64,000 nt of DNA from DATBAK01 sp038240075 (GCA_038240075.1 JBBSEC010000001.1:93222-157221), one strand, 5' to 3'. Shown: positions 34,351-42,449, counted from the first letter of the stretch. Notes: generated by a model from the sequence alone, not told the origin. Numbers and translations are program-made.

Positions 34351-35415
34351 GTGGCGGTTCCGGGCGATTCCCTCGATTTCCTCGGCGCGGTCGCGGGACT
34401 GCCCGAGCAGCTCGCCGACGCGCACGCCGCCGCGGCTCCGCAGGTTGCGGCGGCCGTTGCCGGCGGGCAGCTCCCGGCGATGGACGCGATCGACAACATC
34501 GTCATCCTCGGTATGGGCGGCTCGGGCATCTCCGGCGACGTGCTTGCGGCGGTCGCCAACTCGACGCTGCCGGTGCCCGTGACCGTGTTGAAGCAGTACC
34601 GCTGCCCGAAGTTCGTCGGCCCGCGCACCCTCGCGTTCGCGGTGTCGTACTCGGGTGGCACCGAAGAGACCGAGTCGATGGCCGAAGGCGTGCTCGAGTC
34701 GGGAGCGACGCTGGTCGTCGTCTCGAAAGGCGGCGAGCTCGGAACCCTCGCGCAGCGCGCCGACGCGCTGCGGCTGACGTGTCCCGACGGCTACCTCCCG
34801 CGCGCGGCGCTCGGCGCGCTGATCGCTCCGCTCTTCGCGACGCTCGAAGGCATCGGCATGCTGCCCGACGCGAGCGCGTGGTTGGCCGACGCGGCCGTGC
34901 AGCTCGCGTCGCGACGCGACCGCTGCGCCCCGGCGGTCGTCGGTGCAGCGAACCCCGCGCGCGAGCTCGCGCGGCAGATCGGGCGCACGATCCCGCTCGT
35001 CTACGGCGGTGGCGCGCTCGGCGCGGTCGCGGCGTACCGCTGGAAGTGCGACGTCAACGAGAACGCGAAGGCCCCCGCGTTCTGGAACACGCATCCCGAG
35101 CTCGACCACAACGAGATCTGCGCGTGGGGCCAGCACGGCGACGTCACCCGCCAGGTGCTGACAGTCGTCGAGCTGCGACACTCGTTCGAGCACGAACGGC
35201 TCGAGCTGCGGTTCGAGGTCGTGCGCGAGCTCATGCGTGAAGCCGTGCACACCATCCTCGAAGTGCGGGCCGAGGGCAACAGCCGCCTCGCGCAGCTCCT
35301 CGACCTCATGTACGTCGGCGACTGGGTCTCGTGCTACCTCGCGCTCGACAACGACGTCGACCCCGGCCCGATCGACGCCATCTTCCAGCTCAAGGACCGT
35401 CTCGCCGCGCTCTGA
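34351..35415 (+). CDS. SIS-domain protein, phosphoglucose/phosphomannose isomerase-like
   Basis: The 354-residue protein consists of two SIS sugar-isomerase folds. It shows NIVILGMGGSGISGDVLA (phosphosugar-binding loop), AVSYSGGTEET, VVVSKGG, RWKCDVNENAKAPAFWNTHPELDHNE (the His/Glu-containing active-site region of the PGI/PMI group) and LDLMYVGDWVSCYLA. The bifunctional PGI/PMI enzymes convert fructose-6-phosphate to glucose-6- or mannose-6-phosphate. Placed after manB, this one would feed the GDP-mannose route. Close relatives next to manB in mycobacteria (Rv3256c) are of uncertain activity, so the reaction is an inference. Confidence 0.82.
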   Translation: MAVPGDSLDFLGAVAGLPEQLADAHAAAAPQVAAAVAGGQLPAMDAIDNIVILGMGGSGISGDVLAAVANSTLPVPVTVLKQYRCPKFVGPRTLAFAVSYSGGTEETESMAEGVLESGATLVVVSKGGELGTLAQRADALRLTCPDGYLPRAALGALIAPLFATLEGIGMLPDASAWLADAAVQLASRRDRCAPAVVGAANPARELARQIGRTIPLVYGGGALGAVAAYRWKCDVNENAKAPAFWNTHPELDHNEICAWGQHGDVTRQVLTVVELRHSFEHERLELRFEVVRELMREAVHTILEVRAEGNSRLAQLLDLMYVGDWVSCYLALDNDVDPGPIDAIFQLKDRLAAL

Positions 35416-35453
35416 ACCGCGCGGGTTTGAGCGCGGAGCTGAGTCATCGGCTG

Positions 35454-36170
35454 ATGATCCGGGTCTCGGCGAACAAGTCGACGAACTGGTCGGGCTACAA
35501 CCAGGGCTCGCAGGCGCTCGGCGGCAAGATGTTCCACGAGGTCGCGGGCGACTGGACCGTTCCGAAGCCGAGCGCGCACAAGGTCGGAGAAGCGGAGTAC
35601 TCCTCCGACTGGATCGGCATCGGCGGCGGTTGCGTCAACGCGAGCTGCTCGATCGGTGACAACACGCTCATCCAGACCGGCACCGAGCAGGACATCGCGG
35701 AGAACGGCACGCGCAGCTACACCGCGTGGTACGAGCTGATCCCCGCGCCCGAGACGCGTATCCCGTCGTTGGCAGTGCATGCGGGCGACCGGATGCACGC
35801 CGAGATCTTCGAGAAGATGGCCGGGTCGAACGTCTGGACGATCGTGCTCACCGACCGCACGACGGGGAAGACGTTCACGACGACCAAGCCGTATTCGTCG
35901 TCGCACCTGACCGTCGAGTGGATCCAGGAGCGCCCCACTCTCATCACGACCGGAGGCACGGCGCTCGCGCCGTTGCCCAAGCTCACCAACCCCGCGTTCA
36001 ATCTCGGGAAGGTCAACCGCGTGGCGGCCGGGCTCAAGGCCACGCAGGAGATCCAGATGACGAACGCGACCGGCGTGGTGATCGGGGTTCCGTCGGCGCC
36101 CGACCCCACGGCCGACGGGTTCAATGCCTGTACCTACGCCACCGCCTGCGCGGCCCCCACTTCCGGCTGA
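35454..36170 (+). CDS. G1-family (eqolisin) peptidase-like protein, apparently without signal peptide
   Basis: The 238-residue frame begins at ATG 35454 with ANKSTNWSGYNQGS, then GDWTVP, YSSDWIGIGGG, NTLIQTGTEQ, YTAWYELIPAPE and LTVEWIQERP. These follow the order of the glutamic-peptidase (A4/eqolisin) fold. The Gln in the IQTG region and the Glu of EWIQE lie where the catalytic pair is expected. Family members are secreted acid peptidases, but no signal peptide is present: upstream, the frame runs into the SIS gene with Arg/Pro-rich nonsense. Either the N-terminus is lost, export is unusual, or the protein is a non-peptidase relative. It starts 36 bases after the SIS stop. Confidence 0.72.
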   Translation: MIRVSANKSTNWSGYNQGSQALGGKMFHEVAGDWTVPKPSAHKVGEAEYSSDWIGIGGGCVNASCSIGDNTLIQTGTEQDIAENGTRSYTAWYELIPAPETRIPSLAVHAGDRMHAEIFEKMAGSNVWTIVLTDRTTGKTFTTTKPYSSSHLTVEWIQERPTLITTGGTALAPLPKLTNPAFNLGKVNRVAAGLKATQEIQMTNATGVVIGVPSAPDPTADGFNACTYATACAAPTSG

Positions 36171-36184
36171 ACGGAGCGATCCGC

Positions 36185-36304
36185 TACAATCGCCGGGTTC
36201 GTAGGTCGGGCCGCAATGTCGGCTGTCACCCGGTGATCCGGGCCGACTCCCACGCTCGTGGCGCGTCGGCTCTCGGCGCGCCCCTCGGCGAAGGAGCCGT
36301 TCCG
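36185..36304 (+). promoter_or_regulatory. Promoter and structured 5' leader of ahcY
   Basis: TACAAT at 36185-36190 is a good -10, giving a leader of about 108 bases before the TTG at 36305. The leader holds a bulged hairpin (GTCGG 36218-36222 with CCGAC 36243-36247; CCCGG 36229-36233 with CCGGG 36238-36242, loop TGAT), a second hairpin (GGCGCG 36260-36265 with CGCGCC 36277-36282) and CGGC-GAAGGA-GCCG (36286-36299), which places the ribosome binding site in a loop. GTCGG occurs three times (36205, 36218, 36265), offering competing partners for the single CCGAC. It does not match the SAH or SAM riboswitch classes I remember. Confidence 0.45.
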
Positions 36305-37780
36305 TTGACAACCACCCAAGCGAAGACTGCGCGCAAGACCCTCGAAGCCGGCACCGATTTCAAGGTCGCCGATCTCTCGTTGCACACCTTCGGGCGCAAA
36401 GAGATCGACCTGGCCGAGCACGAGATGCCGGGCCTCATGGCGTTGCGCGAGAAGTACGCGGCGAGCCAGCCGTTGGCCGGTGCCCGCATCACCGGTTCGT
36501 TGCACATGACGATCCAGACCGCGGTGCTCATCGAGACCCTCACCCACCTCGGTGCCGACGTCCGTTGGGCGTCGTGCAACATCTTCTCCACGCAGGATCA
36601 CGCGGCGGCCGCGATCGCGGTCGGCCCGACCGGCACGCCCGACCAGCCGCAGGGCGTCCCCGTCTACGCGTGGAAGGGCGAGACGCTCGAGGAGTACTGG
36701 TGGTGCACCGAGCAGGCGCTCCGCTGGCCCGACGGCGGACCGAACATGATCCTCGACGACGGTGGCGACGCCACGCTCGCCGTGCACCGCGGTGTCGACT
36801 TCGAGAAGGCCGGCGCGGTGCCGAAGCCCGGTCCCGACGACTCCGAGGAGTACGCGTTCGTGCTCGGCATGCTTGCCCGCGTGCTGAAGGACGACCCGAA
36901 GTGCTGGCACAACATGGCCGGTGAGCTGCTCGGTGTCACCGAGGAGACCACGACCGGCGTGCACCGCCTCTATCAGATGATGGAAGCGGGATCGCTGCTG
37001 TTCCCCGCGATCAACGTGAACGACTCGGTCACGAAGTCGAAGTTCGACAACCTCTACGGCTGCCGGCACTCACTCGTCGACGGCATCTGCCGCGCGACCG
37101 ACGTGATGCTCGCGGGCAAGGTGGCGGTCGTCTGCGGCTACGGCGACGTCGGCAAGGGCTGCGCGCAGTCGCTGCGCGGTCAGGGCGCGCGCGTCATCAT
37201 CACCGAGATCGACCCGATCTGCGCGCTGCAGGCCGCGATGGAGGGCTTCGAGGTCACCACGCTCGACGACGTCGTCGAGACGGCCGACCTCTTCGTCACC
37301 GCGACCGGCAATCTCGCGATCATCACCGCGGCCGACATGGCGCGGATGAAGCACAACGCGATCGTCGGCAACATCGGTCACTTCGACAACGAGATCGACA
37401 TGGCCGGGCTCACGAAGACCAAGGGCATCAAGCGCGTCAACATCAAGCCTCAGGTCGACGAGTGGGTGTTCGCCGACGGGCACTCGATCATCGTGCTGGC
37501 GGAGGGCCGCCTGCTCAACCTCGGTTGCGCGACCGGCCACCCGAGCTTCGTGATGTCGAACAGCTTCAGCAACCAGGTGATCGCGCAGATCGAGCTGTTC
37601 ACCCACCGTGATTTCTACGAGCGCAAGGTGTACACGCTTCCGAAGCACCTCGACGAGGAAGTGGCGCGGCTCCACCTCGGCAAGTTGGGTGTGCGGCTCA
37701 CGAAGCTCACCGACGCGCAGGCCGACTACCTCGGCGTGCCGCTCGAGGGACCGTTCAAGCCGGAGCACTACCGGTACTAG
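36305..37780 (+). CDS. ahcY: S-adenosylhomocysteinase
   Basis: Hydrolyses S-adenosylhomocysteine to adenosine and homocysteine, closing the methyl cycle. The 491-residue NAD-dependent enzyme begins at TTG 36305 with GAAGGAG eight bases upstream. Motifs: LAEHEMPGLMALREKYA, ARITGSLHMTIQTAVLIETL, NIFSTQDHAAAA, NVNDSVTKSKFDNLYGCRHSL, the NAD loop VCGYGDVGKGCA, VTATGNLAIIT, HFDNEID, and the C-terminal FKPEHYRY with the Lys/Tyr that reach the partner subunit. Length is typical of actinobacterial SahH. It has its own promoter and long leader. Two genes on, mtnA works in methionine salvage. Confidence 0.96.
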   Translation: MTTTQAKTARKTLEAGTDFKVADLSLHTFGRKEIDLAEHEMPGLMALREKYAASQPLAGARITGSLHMTIQTAVLIETLTHLGADVRWASCNIFSTQDHAAAAIAVGPTGTPDQPQGVPVYAWKGETLEEYWWCTEQALRWPDGGPNMILDDGGDATLAVHRGVDFEKAGAVPKPGPDDSEEYAFVLGMLARVLKDDPKCWHNMAGELLGVTEETTTGVHRLYQMMEAGSLLFPAINVNDSVTKSKFDNLYGCRHSLVDGICRATDVMLAGKVAVVCGYGDVGKGCAQSLRGQGARVIITEIDPICALQAAMEGFEVTTLDDVVETADLFVTATGNLAIITAADMARMKHNAIVGNIGHFDNEIDMAGLTKTKGIKRVNIKPQVDEWVFADGHSIIVLAEGRLLNLGCATGHPSFVMSNSFSNQVIAQIELFTHRDFYERKVYTLPKHLDEEVARLHLGKLGVRLTKLTDAQADYLGVPLEGPFKPEHYRY

Positions 37781-37787
37781 GACCCCG

Positions 37788-38324
37788 CTACGAGGAGCGC
37801 GTCTCCCACGCGGACCGGAGCAACTCGTACTCGACCTCACCGAGGTTGGTGCCGTCGATCGGGTCGTCGAACTCGACATGGAAGGTGCGGGCGTAGTGCA
37901 GCCCGCACCTCTCCATGACGGCGCGTGACCGGACGTTGACCGCCATGGTCTCCGCCCAGATCCGGCGCGCACCGAGCTCGCGGAACGCGAGGTCGATCAG
38001 CGCGCGCGTGCCTTCGGTCGCGAGGCCCTGGCCCCACGCCGCGCGTCGGAGCCGGTAGCCGACCTCGTACTCGGCCTCGGTGGTCGCCGACGGCACGAGC
38101 CCGAACCAACCGACGAACTCCGCGGTCGCGCGATCGGTTGCCATCCAGCGTCGACCCATCCGCTTGCGGACGGTGTCGACGACGCGTGCGCGCGGTGTCG
38201 GCTTCCCGCCGGTGATGTAGCGCATCACCTCGGGATCACTGTCGAGCGCGACGAGCGTGTCGACGTCGTCGAACGTGAGCGGTCGCAGTGTCATGCGCTC
38301 GGTTTCGACGATTCCGATCGTCAT
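37788..38324 (-). CDS. GNAT-family N-acetyltransferase (RimJ/RimL-like)
   Basis: The 178-residue protein is a GNAT acetyltransferase: ETERMTLRPLTFDDVDTLVAL at the start, then YEVGYRLRRAAWGQGLATEGTRALID (the acetyl-CoA-binding R/Q-x-x-G-x-G/A motif) and ETMAVNVRSRAVMERCGL near the end. This layout matches RimJ/RimL-type enzymes that acetylate ribosomal protein N-termini or small amines; the real substrate is unknown. It is convergent with ahcY (seven-base gap) and divergent from the SDR gene. Confidence 0.85.
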   Translation of the reverse strand: MTIGIVETERMTLRPLTFDDVDTLVALDSDPEVMRYITGGKPTPRARVVDTVRKRMGRRWMATDRATAEFVGWFGLVPSATTEAEYEVGYRLRRAAWGQGLATEGTRALIDLAFRELGARRIWAETMAVNVRSRAVMERCGLHYARTFHVEFDDPIDGTNLGEVEYELLRSAWETRSS

Positions 38325-38368
38325 CGCCCGCTAGCTTGGCGCGCGCCGGACGCCGCGGGAGGAACCTT

Positions 38369-39208
38369 ATGCAGGAGCTCGAAGGACGGGTCGCGGTCGT
38401 CACGGGAGGCGCGAGCGGGATCGGCTTCGCGCTCGCAACGCGCTTCGCGAGCGCGGGGATGCGCATCGTCCTCGGTGACGTCGAGGCTCCGGCGCTCGAG
38501 AAAGCGGTCGCCGCGCTGCAGGAGGGCGGCGCCGACGTGATCGGCGTCCCTACCGACGTGACCGATCCGGAACAGGTCGAGGAGCTCGCCCGCGCCGCGG
38601 AGCGTCAGTTCGGGGCCATCCACATCGCCTGCAACAACGCGGGCGTGGGTGCGGGCGGCCTCTCGTGGGAGGCGCCGCTCGAGACGTGGCAGTGGGTCAT
38701 CGGCGTCAACCTCTGGGGTGTCGTCCACGGCATCCGCGCGTTCGTTCCGCGCATCATCGAGCAGTCGTCGGGCCACGTGGTGAACACCGCGTCGGTCGCG
38801 GGGCTCGTCGCGGCGCCGTTCATGGGGCCGTACAACGCATCGAAGCACGCGGTGGTCGCCGTCTCGGAGACGCTGCACCACGAGCTCGCGCTCGTCGCGC
38901 CGCACGTCAAGGTGTCGGTGTTGTGCCCGGCCTGGGTCAACACGCGGATCGGTGAGAGCGAACGCAATCGGCTCGCGGGCCTGACGATCGCGCCGAACGA
39001 AGGCGAGTCGCTGATGCAGGAGGCGCTCCGGGGCTTCCTCGCCAACGGCCTCGACCCCGCGGCCGTCGCCGAACGGGTGCACGACGCGGTGCTCACCGAA
39101 CGCTTCTGGGTCCTGACGCACGACACCGAGGACTCGTGGATGGCGGCGGTGCGAGCCCGCGGCCGCTCGGTCGAAGAAGGCACGAACCCCGGCTTCAGCG
39201 GCGTGTGA
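38369..39208 (+). CDS. Short-chain dehydrogenase/reductase
   Basis: A 279-residue classical SDR: VAVVTGGASGIGFALATRFA (NAD(P)-binding TGxxxGIG), DVTDPEQVEELARAA, CNNAGVGAGG, catalytic Ser in NTASVAGLVA and Tyr-x-x-x-Lys in YNASKHAVVAVSE. GGGAGGA at 38357-38363 precedes the ATG by five bases and fixes the start. The C-terminal part (WVNTRIGESERNR...FWVLTHD) resembles actinobacterial SDRs often tied to fatty-acyl or steroid metabolism. The substrate is unknown. It is followed by mtnA after 10 bases, which may make them co-transcribed without a shared pathway. Confidence 0.88.
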   Translation: MQELEGRVAVVTGGASGIGFALATRFASAGMRIVLGDVEAPALEKAVAALQEGGADVIGVPTDVTDPEQVEELARAAERQFGAIHIACNNAGVGAGGLSWEAPLETWQWVIGVNLWGVVHGIRAFVPRIIEQSSGHVVNTASVAGLVAAPFMGPYNASKHAVVAVSETLHHELALVAPHVKVSVLCPAWVNTRIGESERNRLAGLTIAPNEGESLMQEALRGFLANGLDPAAVAERVHDAVLTERFWVLTHDTEDSWMAAVRARGRSVEEGTNPGFSGV

Positions 39209-39218
39209 CGAACTGCCC

Positions 39219-40304
39219 GTGACGAAACCGTCGGCGAGGCGCGGCGCGGATCCCATCCCGCCGACGATTGCGTGGCGACGGGGGCGCATCCGCCTCGTCG
39301 ACCAGCGTGCGCTCCCCGCGCGGCTGCGGTTCGTCGAATGCACGACCGTCGATCAACTCTGCGAGGCCATCGCGACGCTCGCGGTCAGAGGCGCGCCCGC
39401 CCTCGGCGCGGCGGGCGCGTTCGGTGTCGCCCTCGCGGCACGCAGTGCTGCACCGCTGCGCATGCGTTCGGTGCGCGCGGCCGGCCGCCGCATCGCGCGC
39501 ACGCGCCCGACCGCGGTGAACCTCGGGTGGGGAGTCGACCGCGCGATTGCCGCGTGCGCCACCGGCGGCGCCGAGGGCGCGCTCGCGGAAGCCGAGCGCA
39601 TCGCGGCTGCCGATGTCGCGCACAACCGGAGCATCGGATCGTTCGGGCGCGCGCTGGTACCGATCCGGGGACGCGTGTACACGCATTGCAACGCCGGTTC
39701 GCTCGCGACGGTCGGCTACGGAACCGCGCTCGGGATCGTGCGCGCCGCGGCCGAGGCCGGGCGCCGACCGAGTGTGTGGGTCGGCGAGACGCGGCCGCTG
39801 CTCCAGGGCGCGCGGCTCACGGCGTGGGAGCTCGACCGGCTCCGCATCGACGGCACGATCGTCGTCGACGGGGCGGCGGGCGCGCTCATGGCCGAGGGTC
39901 TCGTCGACGTCGTGCTCGTCGGTGCCGACCGCATCGCGGTCAACGGCGACGTGGTCAACAAGATCGGCACCTACGGGCTCGCGGTGCTCGCGCGTCAGCA
40001 TGGAGTTCCGTTCGTGGTCGCGGCGCCGACGTCGACCATCGATCCGGAGGCCCGCAGCGGCGCGGACGTCGACATCGAGGTGCGCGATCCCGACGAGGTC
40101 GCGACCGTGCAGGGGCGGCGCATCGCGCCCGCGGGGTTCGCGGCGTACAACCCGGCGTTCGACGTCACGCCGGCCCGGCTCGTGTCGGCCATCGTCACCG
40201 AGCACGGCGTGGCGCGCGCCCCCTACCGCCGATCGCTCGCGGCTCGGCTCCGCCCGACCGCATCGCCCCTCCCTGGTACTGCACTTTCTCCGCATACGAC
40301 ATAG
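39219..40304 (+). CDS. mtnA: S-methyl-5-thioribose-1-phosphate isomerase
   Basis: Isomerises methylthioribose-1-phosphate to methylthioribulose-1-phosphate in methionine salvage. The 361-residue protein (GTG start) has VRGAPALGAAGAFGVALAA, the catalytic Cys in THCNAGSLATVGYGTA (Cys157), the VWVGETRPLLQGARLTAWEL segment, and the catalytic Asp in LVGADRIAVNGDVVNKIGTYG (Asp237). No other mtn gene is seen nearby, but ahcY, two genes upstream, handles the parallel S-adenosylmethionine product. The last codons and stop fall inside a long inverted repeat. Confidence 0.93.
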   Translation: MTKPSARRGADPIPPTIAWRRGRIRLVDQRALPARLRFVECTTVDQLCEAIATLAVRGAPALGAAGAFGVALAARSAAPLRMRSVRAAGRRIARTRPTAVNLGWGVDRAIAACATGGAEGALAEAERIAAADVAHNRSIGSFGRALVPIRGRVYTHCNAGSLATVGYGTALGIVRAAAEAGRRPSVWVGETRPLLQGARLTAWELDRLRIDGTIVVDGAAGALMAEGLVDVVLVGADRIAVNGDVVNKIGTYGLAVLARQHGVPFVVAAPTSTIDPEARSGADVDIEVRDPDEVATVQGRRIAPAGFAAYNPAFDVTPARLVSAIVTEHGVARAPYRRSLAARLRPTASPLPGTALSPHTT

Positions 40305-40320
40305 GTGCCGTACCAGGGAG
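40269..40320. repeat. 16-base inverted repeat spanning the mtnA stop codon
   Basis: CTCCCTGGTACTGCAC (40269-40284) and GTGCCGTACCAGGGAG (40305-40320) are inverted copies with one mismatch in 16, around a 20-base loop holding the mtnA TAG at 40302-40304. A strong hairpin would form in the message. There is no T-run afterwards, so it is not a textbook terminator; it may still be one, or a palindromic mobile element of REP type. Confidence 0.75.
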
Positions 40321-40355
40321 TGCGAGGAGCCGGGTTCGGTGTCGTAGCGCGTTCG

Positions 40356-40361
40356 TAGGGT
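40356..40361 (+). promoter_or_regulatory. Putative -10 hexamer of the ComF-like gene
   Basis: TAGGGT lies seven bases before the ATG at 40369. If it is real, the in-frame GTG at 40360 would be outside the transcript, which is why the ATG is preferred as start. Confidence 0.35.
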
Positions 40362-40368
40362 GCCCGCG

Positions 40369-41070
40369 ATGGGATGGGGTCGCGAGCTGGCCGGCGTGGT
40401 CGTGGGGGCGGTCTTGCCGGGTCGTTGCGCGGGATGCGGGCGCGCGGCCGAACCGGTGTGCGCCGCGTGCGCGGGCGGTCTCCGGCGCCCGCCCCCGTTG
40501 CCGGTGCCGCCCGCACTCGATGGCTGGGTCGCGGCCTTCGCCTACGAGGGAGTGGCGCGCGAGATCGTGGCGCGTGTGAAGTACCGCAACGAACGGGCGG
40601 CGATTCCGTGGCTGGCCGACGCCATGACCGCCGCCTTCTCCGAACGGCGCCGCGGGGGAGCGGCTCCCGACCTCGTCACGTGGGCGCCGGCCAGCTCGCA
40701 GCGGCGCGACCTGAGTGGCTTCGACCACGGCGAGCTCCTCGCCCGGGCGGTGGCCCGGCGCCTGCGCCTGCCGTCGGTCCGGCTGCTCGTCCGTGAGCCC
40801 GGCCTCCCCCAGACCGGGCGGAGCCGCGCCGATCGCCGCCCCGGTCCTGGTCTGCGGGCCGTCGGCGACGGGGCCCGGGGCCGTGTCGTGGTGCTCGTCG
40901 ACGACGTCGTCACCACGGGTGCCACCGTGAACGCGGCCGCCGTGGCGTTGCGCCGGGCCGGGGCGGCCGGGGTGCTCGCGCTCACGGCCGCGGCCACGCC
41001 CCCGCGGGGCCACTCACCGGGACCGGCCCCGGGAGATGTGCCCTCCGACCTGCCTATACTTCGCAGATGA
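40369..41070 (+). CDS. ComF-family phosphoribosyltransferase-like protein
   Basis: The 233-residue protein begins MGWGRELAGVVVGAVLPGRCAGCGR and has two Cys pairs (CAGC and CAAC) that likely form the zinc ribbon of ComF. A PRTase domain follows with VVVLVDDVVTTGATVNAAA, the PRPP-binding loop. Ahead of it are FAYEGVAREIVARVKYRNERA and RDLSGFDHGELLARAVA. In naturally competent bacteria ComFC takes part in DNA uptake; in actinobacteria the role is unknown, and the gene is widely found near hpf and secA, as here. The last codons overlap the -10 region of the hpf gene. Confidence 0.85.
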   Translation: MGWGRELAGVVVGAVLPGRCAGCGRAAEPVCAACAGGLRRPPPLPVPPALDGWVAAFAYEGVAREIVARVKYRNERAAIPWLADAMTAAFSERRRGGAAPDLVTWAPASSQRRDLSGFDHGELLARAVARRLRLPSVRLLVREPGLPQTGRSRADRRPGPGLRAVGDGARGRVVVLVDDVVTTGATVNAAAVALRRAGAAGVLALTAAATPPRGHSPGPAPGDVPSDLPILRR

Positions 41071-41093
41071 CCGGTGCGGGCACGGGCTTTTGA
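41055..41093 (+). promoter_or_regulatory. TATACT promoter and eight-codon upstream frame before hpf
   Basis: TATACT (41055-41060) is six bases before an ATG at 41067. That ATG opens a tiny frame (MTGAGTGF, stop at 41091-41093) that ends 16 bases before the hpf ATG at 41110. If transcription starts near 41067, ribosomes would initiate at the 5' end on this leader and then reinitiate at hpf. It also overlaps the comF stop. Confidence 0.4.
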
Positions 41094-41109
41094 CCGCAGC
41101 TTCCTGACG

Positions 41110-41709
41110 ATGGACACCCTCGTCAACGGCCGGCACGCGGAGATCTCACCGGCCCTTCGCGCCGCGACCGTGAAGAAGGTCGCGCACCTGGAGCGCTTCG
41201 CGTCCGACGTGCGCCTCGTCGAGGTCGAGTTCTCAGACATGGCGAGCCGCCGCAGCGCCGACGCGCACACGTGCGAGATCCTGATCCACCTGAAGGGTCA
41301 GTTGGTGAAGGGTGTCGCCTCCGCCGCCGAACAGCCCGCCGCGCTCGACCTCGCGATCGAGAAGGTGACGCACCAGATGCGCCGGCTCAAGGAACGCCGG
41401 TCGACCGGGCGTCACGGTGGCGCGCACCGGGAGTCGGTGCGGGCCGCGGTGCGATCCGCGGCGAGCGCCGACGCGGCCGAGCTCGATCTCCTCGAACCAC
41501 CGGCCGGCGGACCCGACGTCGACGACGATCTCCTCATCGTCCGAAAGAAGCAGTTCGAGACGAAGCCAATGGACACCGACGAGGCCGCGCTCCAGATGGA
41601 GCTGCTCGGCCACGATTTCTTCCTGTTCACCAGCAGTGAGAGCGGTCGCGCTTCGGTCGTGTACCGCCGCCGGGACGGGCGGCTGGGCCTCATCGAGGCG
41701 ACGGGCTGA
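41110..41709 (+). CDS. hpf: Ribosome hibernation-promoting factor, long form
   Basis: A cytoplasmic factor that binds idle ribosomes and pairs them as 100S dimers during slow growth. The 199-residue protein has the N-terminal RaiA/HPF domain (MDTLVNGRHAEISPALR, VRLVEVEFSDM, AEQPAALDLAIEKVTHQMRRLKER), a flexible acidic linker near 110-135, and the C-terminal dimerisation domain (VRKKQFETKPMDTDEAALQMELLGHDFFLFTS...GLIEATG). The ATG is chosen because the family starts here; GTG 41074 would add 12 residues of poor match. It lies between comF and a response regulator and upstream of secA, as in mycobacteria. Confidence 0.9.
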   Translation: MDTLVNGRHAEISPALRAATVKKVAHLERFASDVRLVEVEFSDMASRRSADAHTCEILIHLKGQLVKGVASAAEQPAALDLAIEKVTHQMRRLKERRSTGRHGGAHRESVRAAVRSAASADAAELDLLEPPAGGPDVDDDLLIVRKKQFETKPMDTDEAALQMELLGHDFFLFTSSESGRASVVYRRRDGRLGLIEATG

Positions 41710-41735
41710 GTTTCGGGCCCGCGGGAGCAAGCGCA

Positions 41736-42449
41736 GTGGAAGTAGTCGTGGACCCAACCGTCGTGATACCAACAGTGGAGGAGCCGGCCCCGGCCACGGG
41801 AGTCGTCCGGGTGTTGCTCGTCGACGAGCACGCCCTCTTCCGTGAGGGCCTCGGGCTCGCGCTCGCCGGCGTCGACGACATCGAGGTGGCCGGTGAGGCC
41901 GTCGACGGCGACGACGCGGCCGTGCAGTCGCAGCTGCTCCGCCCCGATGTGGTCGTCATGGACGTGCGCATGCCCGAAGGCTCCGGCGCCGGCGCGATCG
42001 CGCGCATCCGGAGCGCGCAGCCCGCGGTCGCGGTGCTCGTGCTCACCGGATCACCCGACGACGAAGACCTCGTCGAGTCACTGCGCGCGGGAGCGAACGG
42101 CTATCTGTTGAAGGACGCGTCGGTCGAGGAGGTCGCGGAGGCGATCCGCGCCGTCGCGCGCGGCCAGGGCGCGTTGTCGTCGCTGCTCACCGCGAAGGTG
42201 CTCGAGCGTCTCGGTGAGCTGCTGCGGCGCGTGCCCGACGACGACGGCCCGCGGCTCACCGGCCGCGAGCTCGACGTGTTGCGACTGGTCGTGAAGGGCC
42301 TCACGAATCGTGAGATCGCCCGCGATCTGTTCATTTCGCAGAACACGGTGAAGAACCACGTGCGCAACATCTTGGAGAAGCTCCACGTGCGCACGCGGAC
42401 CGAGGCGGCGACGTTTGCGGTCCGGGAACGCATTCTCGACGCCCAGTAG
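41736..42449 (+). CDS. NarL/FixJ-type response regulator
   Basis: A 237-residue two-domain regulator. The receiver domain begins near residue 22 (VVRVLLVDEHALFREGL) and has the phosphoacceptor Asp76 in VVVMDVRMPEG, the switch Thr/Ser in VLTGSPDD and Lys in YLLKDAS. The C-terminal LuxR-type HTH has LTGRELDVLRLVVKGLTNREIARDLFISQNTVKNHVRNIL. DE at 30-31 replaces the usual DD acid pair (VDEHALF), so Mg2+ binding may still occur. No sensor kinase is in the window, so it is an orphan regulator or its partner is elsewhere. GTG 41736 is preferred. Confidence 0.88.
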   Translation: MEVVVDPTVVIPTVEEPAPATGVVRVLLVDEHALFREGLGLALAGVDDIEVAGEAVDGDDAAVQSQLLRPDVVVMDVRMPEGSGAGAIARIRSAQPAVAVLVLTGSPDDEDLVESLRAGANGYLLKDASVEEVAEAIRAVARGQGALSSLLTAKVLERLGELLRRVPDDDGPRLTGRELDVLRLVVKGLTNREIARDLFISQNTVKNHVRNILEKLHVRTRTEAATFAVRERILDAQ

